Assembly: GCF_001050135.1 (NCBI RefSeq)
Contig: NZ_CP012040.1
Coordinates: 2,329,001 to 2,393,000, forward strand
From: Cyclobacterium amurskyense
GTDB lineage: Bacteria; Bacteroidota; Bacteroidia; Cytophagales; Cyclobacteriaceae
Length of the DNA: 64,000 nucleotides
Direction of reading: 5' to 3'
Under the pieces are notes generated by a model. That model did no database searches, was not told the origin of the DNA, and saw nothing but the letters and a program-made list of their open reading frames with translations. Positions within the stretch are counted from its first letter, which is position 1. Every line of letters begins with the position of its first letter. This document shows, piece by piece, positions 7,874-15,538 of this stretch. Both the position numbers and the translations under genes were made by a program.

Positions 7874-9763
7874 ATGAATTACCTTTCAGTTGATACACTT
7901 AGTAAGTCCTTTGGAGAAAGAGTCTTGTTTTCAGAAATTTCCTTTGGGATAGAACAAGGTCAAAAAACAGCCTTAGTTGGAATAAATGGGGCAGGAAAGT
8001 CCACCTTGATGAAAATCATTATGGGGGAAGAAATCGCAGATGCAGGACAAGTCGTGATCAATCAGGAGATTAAAATGGCTTATGTTAATCAAAATCCTAT
8101 TTTCACAGGTGGGAAGACCATATATGAGACCATTTTTGATGACCCCGAAAATGAAATTATTCAGGTGATTCATGCCTATCAGGAAGCCATGTTGGAAGCT
8201 GAGAATGGTACTGACAATAGCGAGGCCTTGCAACCTATTTTTGAAAAAATGGATAGACTGCAAGCTTGGGACTTTGAATACCAAATTAAAGAAGTACTGG
8301 GGAAATTGGGTTTACATGATACCAACCTTCAAGTAACTGCGCTTAGTGGAGGGCAACGAAAAAGAGTTGCCATTGCCAGAGCCATTTTGCATTTTCCTGA
8401 TTTACTTCTTTTGGATGAACCTACCAATCACCTGGATTTAGAAACCATTGAGTGGTTGGAAGACTACCTGTCCAAAGCTAACCTCTCCCTTTTGATGGTG
8501 ACGCACGATAGGTACTTCTTGGATAAAGTAACCAACAATATTCTTGAATTGGAAAATGGAGAATTGTACCGCTATGCTGGTAATTACAGTTATTTCCTAG
8601 AAAAGAAGGAAGAAAGAAAAGCCAACGAAGCTACAGAACTGGGGAAAGCCAAAAGTCTCTATAAAAAAGAACTCGATTGGATAAGGAGGCAACCAAAGGC
8701 TCGTGGGACAAAATCCAAGTCAAGGATAGAAGCCTTTAACGAAACCAAGGAGAAAGCTTTTAAGAAAACGGAAGAGAGAGACATTAGTCTGGGCGTAACA
8801 GCACAGAGGTTAGGGAAGAAAATTGTAGAAATAGAGAAAATCCATAAATCATACGGAGACCTGAACCTGGTCAAGGATTTTAGTTATACTTTTAAAAAAG
8901 GGGATAAGGTAGGAATCGTAGGCCCTAACGGGGCTGGGAAAACCACTTTCCTGAACATGCTCATTGGCAAGAATTCCCCTGATAAAGGAGCTGTCACTAT
9001 AGGGCAAACGACTGCATTTGGTTATTATAAACAAGAGGAAGATACTTTTGATGAGACCATGCGGTTGATTGATATTGTAAAAGAAGTGGCAGAGGTAGTG
9101 ACTGTGGCGGGAGGAGCAACGATTACAATCAGTCAGTTTTTGACTCAATTTGGTTTTCCACCCAAGCAACAGCACACCCCAATTGCCAAGCTTAGTGGGG
9201 GGGAAAGAAGGCGACTGCAGTTGCTTATGATTTTGGTAAAAAGCCCTAACTTTCTAATACTGGATGAACCAACCAATGATTTGGATATTGTGACACTCAA
9301 TACCCTTGAAGAATTTTTAGACGCTTTTCCTGGTTGTTTGGTGATTGTTTCCCATGATAGGTATTTTATGGATCGACTGGTAGATCACTTGTTTGTATTT
9401 GAAGGAGAAGGGCAGATCAGTGACTTCCCTGGAAATTATACTGACCTTAGGGAGAGGGAAAAAACAATTAAAGCCGAGACGCCCAAACAAGTTGCAGAAA
9501 AGAAACCTGCAGCCGTTGCAAAGACAACTGAAAAGAGCACCTTAAAAGCTACGTTCAAGGACAAGAAAGAGTTTGAGGAAATTTCAGCGAACTTGGAGCA
9601 GTTAACGAGCAAAAAAGAATCCTTTATTCAAAAAATCAATCAAGGGACTGAAGACCACGAAGAATTGTTAAAATGGTCTTTGGAGATAGAAGGTTTGGAT
9701 AAGAAAATTGAAGAGTTGGAAATGAGGTGGCTGGAATTAAGTGAGCTTGATGGCATCTCCTGA
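7874..9763 (+). CDS. ABC-F family ATPase, Uup-like
   Basis: A 629-residue soluble protein with two ABC cassettes and no membrane domain. Cassette 1 has Walker A GINGAGKST and signature LSGGQRKR; cassette 2 has Walker A GPNGAGKTT and signature LSGGERRR; both have LLDEPTNHLDL/ILDEPTNDLDI Walker B regions. Between them is the ABC-F interdomain linker (residues about 235-310). A lysine/glutamate-rich coiled C-terminal domain (about 540-629) is as in Uup. ABC-F proteins bind the ribosome E site and relieve stalled translation; Uup is also linked to precise transposon excision. The promoter abuts the start codon. Its downstream terminator has been split by a mobile element. Confidence 0.95.
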   Translation: MNYLSVDTLSKSFGERVLFSEISFGIEQGQKTALVGINGAGKSTLMKIIMGEEIADAGQVVINQEIKMAYVNQNPIFTGGKTIYETIFDDPENEIIQVIHAYQEAMLEAENGTDNSEALQPIFEKMDRLQAWDFEYQIKEVLGKLGLHDTNLQVTALSGGQRKRVAIARAILHFPDLLLLDEPTNHLDLETIEWLEDYLSKANLSLLMVTHDRYFLDKVTNNILELENGELYRYAGNYSYFLEKKEERKANEATELGKAKSLYKKELDWIRRQPKARGTKSKSRIEAFNETKEKAFKKTEERDISLGVTAQRLGKKIVEIEKIHKSYGDLNLVKDFSYTFKKGDKVGIVGPNGAGKTTFLNMLIGKNSPDKGAVTIGQTTAFGYYKQEEDTFDETMRLIDIVKEVAEVVTVAGGATITISQFLTQFGFPPKQQHTPIAKLSGGERRRLQLLMILVKSPNFLILDEPTNDLDIVTLNTLEEFLDAFPGCLVIVSHDRYFMDRLVDHLFVFEGEGQISDFPGNYTDLREREKTIKAETPKQVAEKKPAAVAKTTEKSTLKATFKDKKEFEEISANLEQLTSKKESFIQKINQGTEDHEELLKWSLEIEGLDKKIEELEMRWLELSELDGIS

Positions 9764-9791
9764 TCCATTTGGCATTCTAAATTAAAAAGTA

Positions 9792-9839
9792 TTTAAGCTT
9801 CAGGATTTAGGGAATATTTCCTAAATCTTGAAGCTTAAA
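9792..9839 (+). terminator. Terminator hairpin of the ABC-F gene, cut off from its T-tract
   Basis: A 20-bp inverted repeat (9792-9811 with 9820-9839, one mismatch, 8-nt loop) begins 28 bp after the ABC-F stop. Its right arm ends in TTAAA, which is the left target duplication of the element at 9840-10048. The matching right duplication at 10049-10053 is followed at once by six Ts (10054-10059). Removing the element and one duplication restores hairpin plus T6, a canonical terminator. Confidence 0.8.
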
Positions 9840-10048
9840 CCCGAAATATGCAATAGACAATCTATTACGTGCTGAAATCGCTTCAAAATCAGCCACTTCG
9901 TTGCTGTTTTCAATTTCACCATAGTGGTGCTATGCTAAAATCTCCAAACAGCCTGATTTTCTTGCGCTTGCAACACTTCCCGTAAACACGGGACAGGCTT
10001 CACCCCTGACTATTGTCAGGACGGAAAAATCCTATTACATAATCCGGG
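9840..10048. mobile_element. MITE-like non-autonomous element, copy 1
   Basis: The 209-bp element begins CCCGAAATATGCAATAG and ends CTATTACATAATCCGGG, imperfect terminal inverted repeats agreeing at about 14 of 17 positions. It is flanked by the direct repeat TTAAA (9835-9839 and 10049-10053). Inside are short palindromes, CCCGTAAACACGGG and CCTGACTATTGTCAGG. No sizeable ORF is present, so it must have been moved by a transposase encoded elsewhere. A second copy, about 97% identical, lies at 21568-21773 in the same orientation. The element ends exactly at the stop codon of the downstream nucleoside phosphorylase gene. Confidence 0.88.
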
Positions 10049-10909
10049 TTAAATTTTTTCTAGAACAGTAGTTATTAATTGATCTATGATCCTGTCTGGT
10101 GAACTGGAGAAATTTCCTGAGATCCGGTTGGCAACAATGGCATTCATGCTAAGGACCTCATGCCCTAACATTTTCCCCATGGCATAATAGCCTGCTGTCT
10201 CCATTTCAAAATTGGTAAAGGCATGTTTCTGAAAAGGATTGTCTCCAAGTAAATTGAAAATTTTAGGAATGCGAGGTTTTAACCTAACCTCTCTACCCTG
10301 AGGACCAAAGAATCCCGGACAAGTAACAGTAATACCAGAAGGAAGGTCTTCTCCAATTTTCGCCAGTAATTTTTCTGAACCAGCCACACAGTAGGGCAGA
10401 AATGGGAGGTCCAGACATTTTTGGACATGATTGCTGATCTGACTCTCCAAAACCGTCTGGGGAATGTCATAAAAAGCCATTAATGTGTCCAGCCCCACGG
10501 CCATAGTTGAAGCGAGTAAGCTACCTTCCGGAAGATCGCTTTGCATGCTTCCAGAAGTACCAATCCGAACGATATCGATTCGCTTATGGCTGGGTTTTGG
10601 TTGTCGCGATTTAAAGTCTACATTAAACAAAGCATCCAACTCTGTCATAAAAATCTCAATGTTATCAGTACCCATTCCGGTACTGATAACACTGATTCTT
10701 TTGCCTTTGTACCAGCCTGTATGGCTTACAAACTCTCTATGTGCTGTTTGCAATTCTAGCCTGTCAAAGCGAGAAGAAACTTTGCTTACCCGATTGGGGT
10801 CACCTACAGTAATGACAGTTTCTGCCACCTGCTCAGGTTTGAGCCTAAGGTGGTAAATGCTGCCATCAGGGTTGATGATGAGTTCCGATTCAGGTATCGG
10901 ATTTGGCAT
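10049..10909 (-). CDS. Nucleoside phosphorylase, uridine phosphorylase-like
   Basis: A 286-residue member of the PNP/UDP phosphorylase superfamily, which splits nucleosides with phosphate to base and ribose-1-phosphate for salvage. Visible features are the phosphate-binding GDPNRV near residue 37, STGMGTDN (active-site loop), RIGTSGS in the middle, and the late FEMETAGYYAM motif that contacts ribose. Preference for uridine over purine nucleosides is inferred, not shown. Its start overlaps the end of trhO by 20 bp, so the two are coupled. The stop codon (10049-10051) lies inside the target duplication of the adjoining element; the duplication preserved the reading frame and stop. Confidence 0.92.
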   Translation of the reverse strand: MPNPIPESELIINPDGSIYHLRLKPEQVAETVITVGDPNRVSKVSSRFDRLELQTAHREFVSHTGWYKGKRISVISTGMGTDNIEIFMTELDALFNVDFKSRQPKPSHKRIDIVRIGTSGSMQSDLPEGSLLASTMAVGLDTLMAFYDIPQTVLESQISNHVQKCLDLPFLPYCVAGSEKLLAKIGEDLPSGITVTCPGFFGPQGREVRLKPRIPKIFNLLGDNPFQKHAFTNFEMETAGYYAMGKMLGHEVLSMNAIVANRISGNFSSSPDRIIDQLITTVLEKI

Positions 10910-11876
10910 GTAGGGTAGCTTTTATTTTGTCCGCATTGGGCTTTTGAAACAGGCCTTTATAAGGATTGTAACCATTGGTGTTTTTCTGGTAGTACCCGGT
11001 ACCATTATAAGGTCTTCTGTTTGGTGCATCTTTACAGCTTTCGGAGCAGGCACCTTCCATTTCCCAACCACATGATTCACATATAGGCACATGAACATTG
11101 CATTCGGGATTAGAACAGTTGACCATTCGGTCGGACAATGTGTCGCAAACAAAGCATTTAGAAACCGTCTTGGGGTTGACCTTATTTACTTCTACAGCCA
11201 GTCGGTTATCAAAAACATAGCATTTGCCTTCAAAGTCTTCTCCTCCAGCTTCCATTCCATATTTGATGATCCCACCATGAAGCTGGTATACGTCTTCGAA
11301 ACCTTGTTCTAGAAGAAATGCAGATGCCTTTTCGCATTTTATTCCTCCTGTACAATAGGTGAGAATCTTTTTGTTTTTGAGATGTTCTAGCTCTTTTACT
11401 TTTTCTGGGAAATCCCTAAAGTTATCGATGTCCAGACGAATGGCATTTTTGAAATGACCCAATTCATGTTCGTAATTAGAACGAACGTCAAGAACCACCA
11501 CGTCCTCTTGATCCTTTAAGGCCTTAAATTCCTTAGGTTCCAAATGCTTACCTGTATTTTCACGTGGATTGAGGTGTCTGAGTCCAGAATGTACGATCTC
11601 TTCCTTTGCCCTAACATTGATCTTAGCAAAGGCATGTCCGTGGTGTTGATCAATTTTAAATTCTGTGTCAGCAAATCTCGGATCAGCTTTCACATAAGCC
11701 ATGTACTTTTCACAGTCTTCTTTTAATCCTGAAACAGTACCATTTAAGCCTTCTGAGGAAATTATTATACGTCCTCTGATATTGTTCTCAACACAGAACA
11801 GGTGGTGTTCTTCTCGGTATGCTTCCAAATCCTCGATTTGAGCATAGCAGTAATACAATAATATGTTATAATCCAT
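10890..11876 (-). CDS. trhO: tRNA U34 hydroxylase, rhodanese-like TrhO (YceA family)
   Basis: A 328-residue protein with the TrhO layout: an N-terminal acylphosphatase-like ferredoxin fold, a central rhodanese domain with catalytic cysteine in TYCTGGIKCE, and a C-terminal cysteine-rich tail (KCFVCDT, NCSNPEC, CESCG, CSESC) that probably binds metal. TrhO makes 5-hydroxyuridine at the wobble position of tRNA using oxygen. The start is the ATG at 11876. It heads a two-gene unit with the overlapping nucleoside phosphorylase. Confidence 0.95.
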   Translation of the reverse strand: MDYNILLYYCYAQIEDLEAYREEHHLFCVENNIRGRIIISSEGLNGTVSGLKEDCEKYMAYVKADPRFADTEFKIDQHHGHAFAKINVRAKEEIVHSGLRHLNPRENTGKHLEPKEFKALKDQEDVVVLDVRSNYEHELGHFKNAIRLDIDNFRDFPEKVKELEHLKNKKILTYCTGGIKCEKASAFLLEQGFEDVYQLHGGIIKYGMEAGGEDFEGKCYVFDNRLAVEVNKVNPKTVSKCFVCDTLSDRMVNCSNPECNVHVPICESCGWEMEGACSESCKDAPNRRPYNGTGYYQKNTNGYNPYKGLFQKPNADKIKATLHAKSDT

Positions 11877-11927
11877 AACTATAGCCCTGTTTCCTGCAGG
11901 GTGTTATTTGTAAATAAATATATGAAA

Positions 11928-12566
11928 CTATTTCTCGATTGCTTGGGCCGGATTACCAAAAACAGTTTGTTTTGAAGCAACATCAGCAATAACTACTGAT
12001 CCAGCACCCACTCTTGCATTTTTTCCAATTGTGACCCCAGCAACTATGGTTACTCCTGAGCCTATAAATGCTCCTTTTTCTATGGTGACATTGGAATTAA
12101 TAACCGCTCCAGCACCTACCTGCACAAAATCTTCAAGTTTAGCCTGATGTTCTATTGTGGCATTGGTATGCAATATGCAATGGTTTCCAATTTCAGCACC
12201 TGCTCCAATTGTCACCTTGGCATTGATAAAGTTGCCATGACCAATACCCGCATCGGTAGAGATGTAAGACAACCTATGTATAGCATTTACTGGTTGTACC
12301 TTTCGCCTGGTATTTAGTAGTTTGACTAAGGTTTCTCTATACTTGGGATCGTCTACAGCTACAAAAGCATCGCATTTTTGTCCAATTAGTTTTAAAAAAC
12401 CATCGTCCTCAAGTTTTCCCAAAATGGAAATATTGTTAATTTCTTTTTGGTGCAAGGTAGCATCATCATCCAAAAAGCCATAGACTACAACTTCGTGACT
12501 ATTGAATATTTCTAATGCAGGATGGGCAATTCCCTTTGCTCCAAAGATAATAATCGGTTTTTCCAT
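11928..12566 (-). CDS. NeuD/PglD-family sugar O-/N-acyltransferase
   Basis: A 212-residue protein with a small Rossmann-like N-terminal domain (PIIIFGAKGIAHPALEIF) and a C-terminal left-handed beta-helix of hexapeptide repeats (NAKVTIGAGAEIGNHCILHTNATIE, read in pieces of I/V-G-x-x). This is the NeuD/PglD pattern; such enzymes transfer acetyl groups from acetyl-CoA to sialic acid or amino sugars in surface polysaccharide synthesis. No glycan genes are adjacent, so the acceptor is unknown. It lies 54 bp downstream of the DUF2851 gene on the same strand. Confidence 0.88.
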   Translation of the reverse strand: MEKPIIIFGAKGIAHPALEIFNSHEVVVYGFLDDDATLHQKEINNISILGKLEDDGFLKLIGQKCDAFVAVDDPKYRETLVKLLNTRRKVQPVNAIHRLSYISTDAGIGHGNFINAKVTIGAGAEIGNHCILHTNATIEHQAKLEDFVQVGAGAVINSNVTIEKGAFIGSGVTIVAGVTIGKNARVGAGSVVIADVASKQTVFGNPAQAIEK

Positions 12567-12620
12567 AATTTTGTTTTTCTAAGCACAAAATTAACGGAAA
12601 TTACCAATCTATGCAAAAGA

Positions 12621-13925
12621 TCATTTTAAATTAGGTCTGAGTAGATTCTGGCCAATTTTGCATTGCAAACACATCCGCTTTTTACAATATTGGTGGTACA
12701 GTCCCAGCATACCCTGACTATCGTAAGCATTGGCTGCTGACCAATCCACTTCTTGGAATATACTTATCAGGCTGTTTTTTTCTGCGGGAATTTCTTGCAG
12801 TAGGTTAAAGCACTTTTCTTGCCATATAGAGAGATCGGTATATCTTCCATATGCGTACCAAAGGGGTACTATAAAGTTTATTGCCAGTAGATTCATTATT
12901 CCTTCAGTTAGTTTACCTTTTGTTGCTCGCAGGTTTGGCTTGCCAAAATGGTAATGCTTTTTCCAGTATTCACTTACAGAAAGGTCAAACATTCGCCCAA
13001 AGGATTGGTTACTATCCAATTCATGGAGTACGGAATCAAAAAGATGGGGACTACGATTGAGCAAAGCCGATAGTTGGGCAAGTCTGAAAGAGGGGAAATT
13101 GCTTGGTCGGACTTTCATAAACTTCCACTCTGAAGGAAAGAGTTTGTTTTTTAGGCTGTACTTTTTTTCAAGATAAGCAAATTCGTATTTAAGGTTTTTT
13201 TCATATCCAGGATTTAAATCCAAGGTATTGGTGAACATTCCCGCTTGTCCAAAAATCATCGCTTCAATCTGCATTAAATTCCCTGCATTTTTTTTAATGA
13301 TCTTGTAAGGAAGGCTCTGTGCTAATTTTAGCATTGGCTTGCTGTTGGTCTTAAAGCCAAAAGAAAAAAATAACCATTGATAGGCTGTTTCTTCCCAGTC
13401 GTTTCCATTTTCTTTCAACAGAAACAAAACCATATCACTTTTTTGTTGAAGTCGTTCCACAAGTGCTTTTTCCAGCATGGAAAATTTCAGTATGGAGGGA
13501 ATTGTGGAAAGGCTGTCGGTACAGAGAAGTTTATTAGGAGAGCTTTGAAGTTTTTGGTAATTTCTAATTACGTCCAGAGGTACCTTTCCATCTAAAACTA
13601 AGGTTGGAATAGTGGTTCCGTCTTTTCTTTTCGCTTCTTCATCATGCTGCCATACCACATGCAGTACTACGGCATTGTAGGCAGCATCAGTCTGGTGTTG
13701 GTGGTTTTTCCAATCCGATGTACGAAGGTGAATTTCAATATGGCCAAAATGTTTAATACCAGCTAGGGATATTTCTGCCTCTTTAAAATCAGGTCCTTCA
13801 TGATGGTTGTGGAAGCCGATTTTATGAATAAGTAGGGGCAGTCCATCTTCTGTTTCCAGTGCCTTTTTATCGAAATACTGGTACTTCCATATAAGTTGAA
13901 GAAAATCTTCCTGAAAACGAAACAT
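12621..13925 (-). CDS. DUF2851 family protein
   Basis: A 434-residue soluble protein of the Bacteroidota DUF2851 family, recognised from the N-terminal block GPDFKEAEISLAGI...GHIEIHLRTSDW...H and its size. The conserved D/E, H and W residues in GHIEIHLRTSDWKNHQH look like an active or metal site, and the block recalls restriction-endonuclease-like folds, but function is not known. The C-terminus has a CxxC-type cluster (KKRMCLQCKIG) that may bind metal. No signal peptide. Confidence 0.82.
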   Translation of the reverse strand: MFRFQEDFLQLIWKYQYFDKKALETEDGLPLLIHKIGFHNHHEGPDFKEAEISLAGIKHFGHIEIHLRTSDWKNHQHQTDAAYNAVVLHVVWQHDEEAKRKDGTTIPTLVLDGKVPLDVIRNYQKLQSSPNKLLCTDSLSTIPSILKFSMLEKALVERLQQKSDMVLFLLKENGNDWEETAYQWLFFSFGFKTNSKPMLKLAQSLPYKIIKKNAGNLMQIEAMIFGQAGMFTNTLDLNPGYEKNLKYEFAYLEKKYSLKNKLFPSEWKFMKVRPSNFPSFRLAQLSALLNRSPHLFDSVLHELDSNQSFGRMFDLSVSEYWKKHYHFGKPNLRATKGKLTEGIMNLLAINFIVPLWYAYGRYTDLSIWQEKCFNLLQEIPAEKNSLISIFQEVDWSAANAYDSQGMLGLYHQYCKKRMCLQCKIGQNLLRPNLK

Positions 13926-13997
13926 AAGCCAATTTCATGATTGCCTCATGAAATTACCTAAAATTAAAAAGAATACGAAATAAATAGGTTGGATATT

Positions 13998-14816
13998 CTA
14001 ATTACAGTAAGTGTCTAGTAGTTTGGACATTGATTCCTGTAATGCCAACGCTTCTCTTTTTGCTGCTTCACCAAAGTCCTTTTCAGAAGAAGCATAAATA
14101 ATACCTCGAGAGGAATTGACCAAAAGACCACATTGCTTATTCATACCATATTTGGCCACTTCTTCGAGACTTCCACCTTGAGCACCAACTCCTGGAACCA
14201 GCAAAAAATGATCAGGTACAAGTTTTCTTACTTCGGCGATAGACTCCCCTCTGGTGGCTCCTACCACATACATCATGTTCTCGCTTGTTCCCCATTTTTG
14301 GCTCTTTTCCAGCACTGAAGCAAATAGTGGTTGATGCGCATTGTTTTCTATCAATTGAAAATCCTGGCTCCCTTGATTAGAGGTCAATGCAAGTAGAATC
14401 ACCCATTTCCCATCAAATTCTAAAAAGGGGCCTACACTGTCTTCACCCATATAAGGGGCCACAGTGATGGCGTCAAAATTCATTTGCTCAAAGAAAGCTT
14501 TGGCGTATAATCTTGAGGTATTTCCTATGTCTCCCCTTTTCGCATCTGCAATGGTAAACACTTCTTTAGGAAGGTATTCCAGTGTTTTGGCTAATGTCTC
14601 CAAGCCTGAAGGCCCCATGGCTTCATAAAAGGCCAGATTTGGTTTGTATGCTACAGCCTGATCAATGGTGTTATCAATAATGGCCTTGTTGAAAGTAAAG
14701 ACAGGATCCTCTTCTTTCAATAAATGTTTGGGTATACGCCGTGGATCAGGATCAAGACCTATACATAAAAAGGAGGATTTTTTCTCTATTTGGGCAAATA
14801 TTTCTTGGGAAGTCAT
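13998..14816 (-). CDS. pyrF: Orotidine 5'-phosphate decarboxylase
   Basis: A 272-residue OMP decarboxylase making UMP in the last step of de novo pyrimidine synthesis. The core motif is IADAKRGDIGNTS, containing the catalytic Asp-Lys-Asp network, and the phosphate site is in PGVGAQGG. Length and the CIGLDPDP start fit the long, type 2 PyrF found in Bacteroidota and actinobacteria. It is last of the run pyrD-ftsK-lolA-like-pyrF, which places two pyrimidine genes around a cell division gene. Confidence 0.96.
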   Translation of the reverse strand: MTSQEIFAQIEKKSSFLCIGLDPDPRRIPKHLLKEEDPVFTFNKAIIDNTIDQAVAYKPNLAFYEAMGPSGLETLAKTLEYLPKEVFTIADAKRGDIGNTSRLYAKAFFEQMNFDAITVAPYMGEDSVGPFLEFDGKWVILLALTSNQGSQDFQLIENNAHQPLFASVLEKSQKWGTSENMMYVVGATRGESIAEVRKLVPDHFLLVPGVGAQGGSLEEVAKYGMNKQCGLLVNSSRGIIYASSEKDFGEAAKREALALQESMSKLLDTYCN

Positions 14817-14863
14817 GTGGTAAAATTATAAAAAAATGAAAGGTTTATTTGAAAACTTTAACA

Positions 14864-15520
14864 TTACCTCAAATCAATAACCTCTACATCCTGATTTTCA
14901 CTTGCTTTAAATACAAAATAATCGTCAACGATTTTCACATTTGGATTCAATTCCTTGAAGGTATATTTGAAAGTACCGCCTACATCATCTTTGATTTCCC
15001 AGGCCAATATTTCATTTTTTGCTTTATCGATGTATAGTTTGATTTTTTTGAACCGCGCATTTTCCTTTTCAGCAGTTAATAGAATCTCATGAGCTGGTAC
15101 TCCATTAATTTCGCTACTACCTATGAGTTTGGAAATGTACCCTTTTTTGTAAATGTTATAAACATTGGACGGGGTAAGTTCATCAGCATCATCTTCTACA
15201 TTGTTAATTGTGACCTCCTTGTATTTGCTTGACTTGATCAGTGTCCAAACGGTTTTGCCATCGTTAAATATTTCCTGGTCATTTAATGTGAGTCTGTACT
15301 TCTCACCCTTTACTGTTACATTTCCAGTATTGGTCTGAATAAGTCCTTCATCTTCTGTGGAGTAACTGTATTCAAAAAGACCTGTGAAACCATTTAATTT
15401 TTTATAGTTTTCACTTACCTTAGATAGTATTTTCACCGCAGAGGCATCACTTTGAGCAAGTAAAACATTTGAAAAGCTGGTGAAAAGAAGAATTATGGTG
15501 ATAATTTTTTTACTTAACAT
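14864..15520 (-). CDS. LolA-like outer-membrane lipoprotein carrier family protein
   Basis: The protein has a Sec signal peptide (MLSKKIITIILLFTSFSNVLLAQ) and a beta-rich mature part with the LolA/LppC pattern: an N-terminal helix (AVKILSKVSENYKKLNGF), repeated strands with FKYTF and NEILAWEIKDD. Such periplasmic proteins ferry lipoproteins from LolCDE to the outer membrane. The computed ORF start at 15532 is a TTG, so I use the ATG at 15520 (218 residues), which begins the signal peptide. It lies 18 bp after ftsK and upstream of pyrF. Confidence 0.88.
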   Translation of the reverse strand: MLSKKIITIILLFTSFSNVLLAQSDASAVKILSKVSENYKKLNGFTGLFEYSYSTEDEGLIQTNTGNVTVKGEKYRLTLNDQEIFNDGKTVWTLIKSSKYKEVTINNVEDDADELTPSNVYNIYKKGYISKLIGSSEINGVPAHEILLTAEKENARFKKIKLYIDKAKNEILAWEIKDDVGGTFKYTFKELNPNVKIVDDYFVFKASENQDVEVIDLR

Positions 15521-15538
15521 TTTATAAATCAATATATA

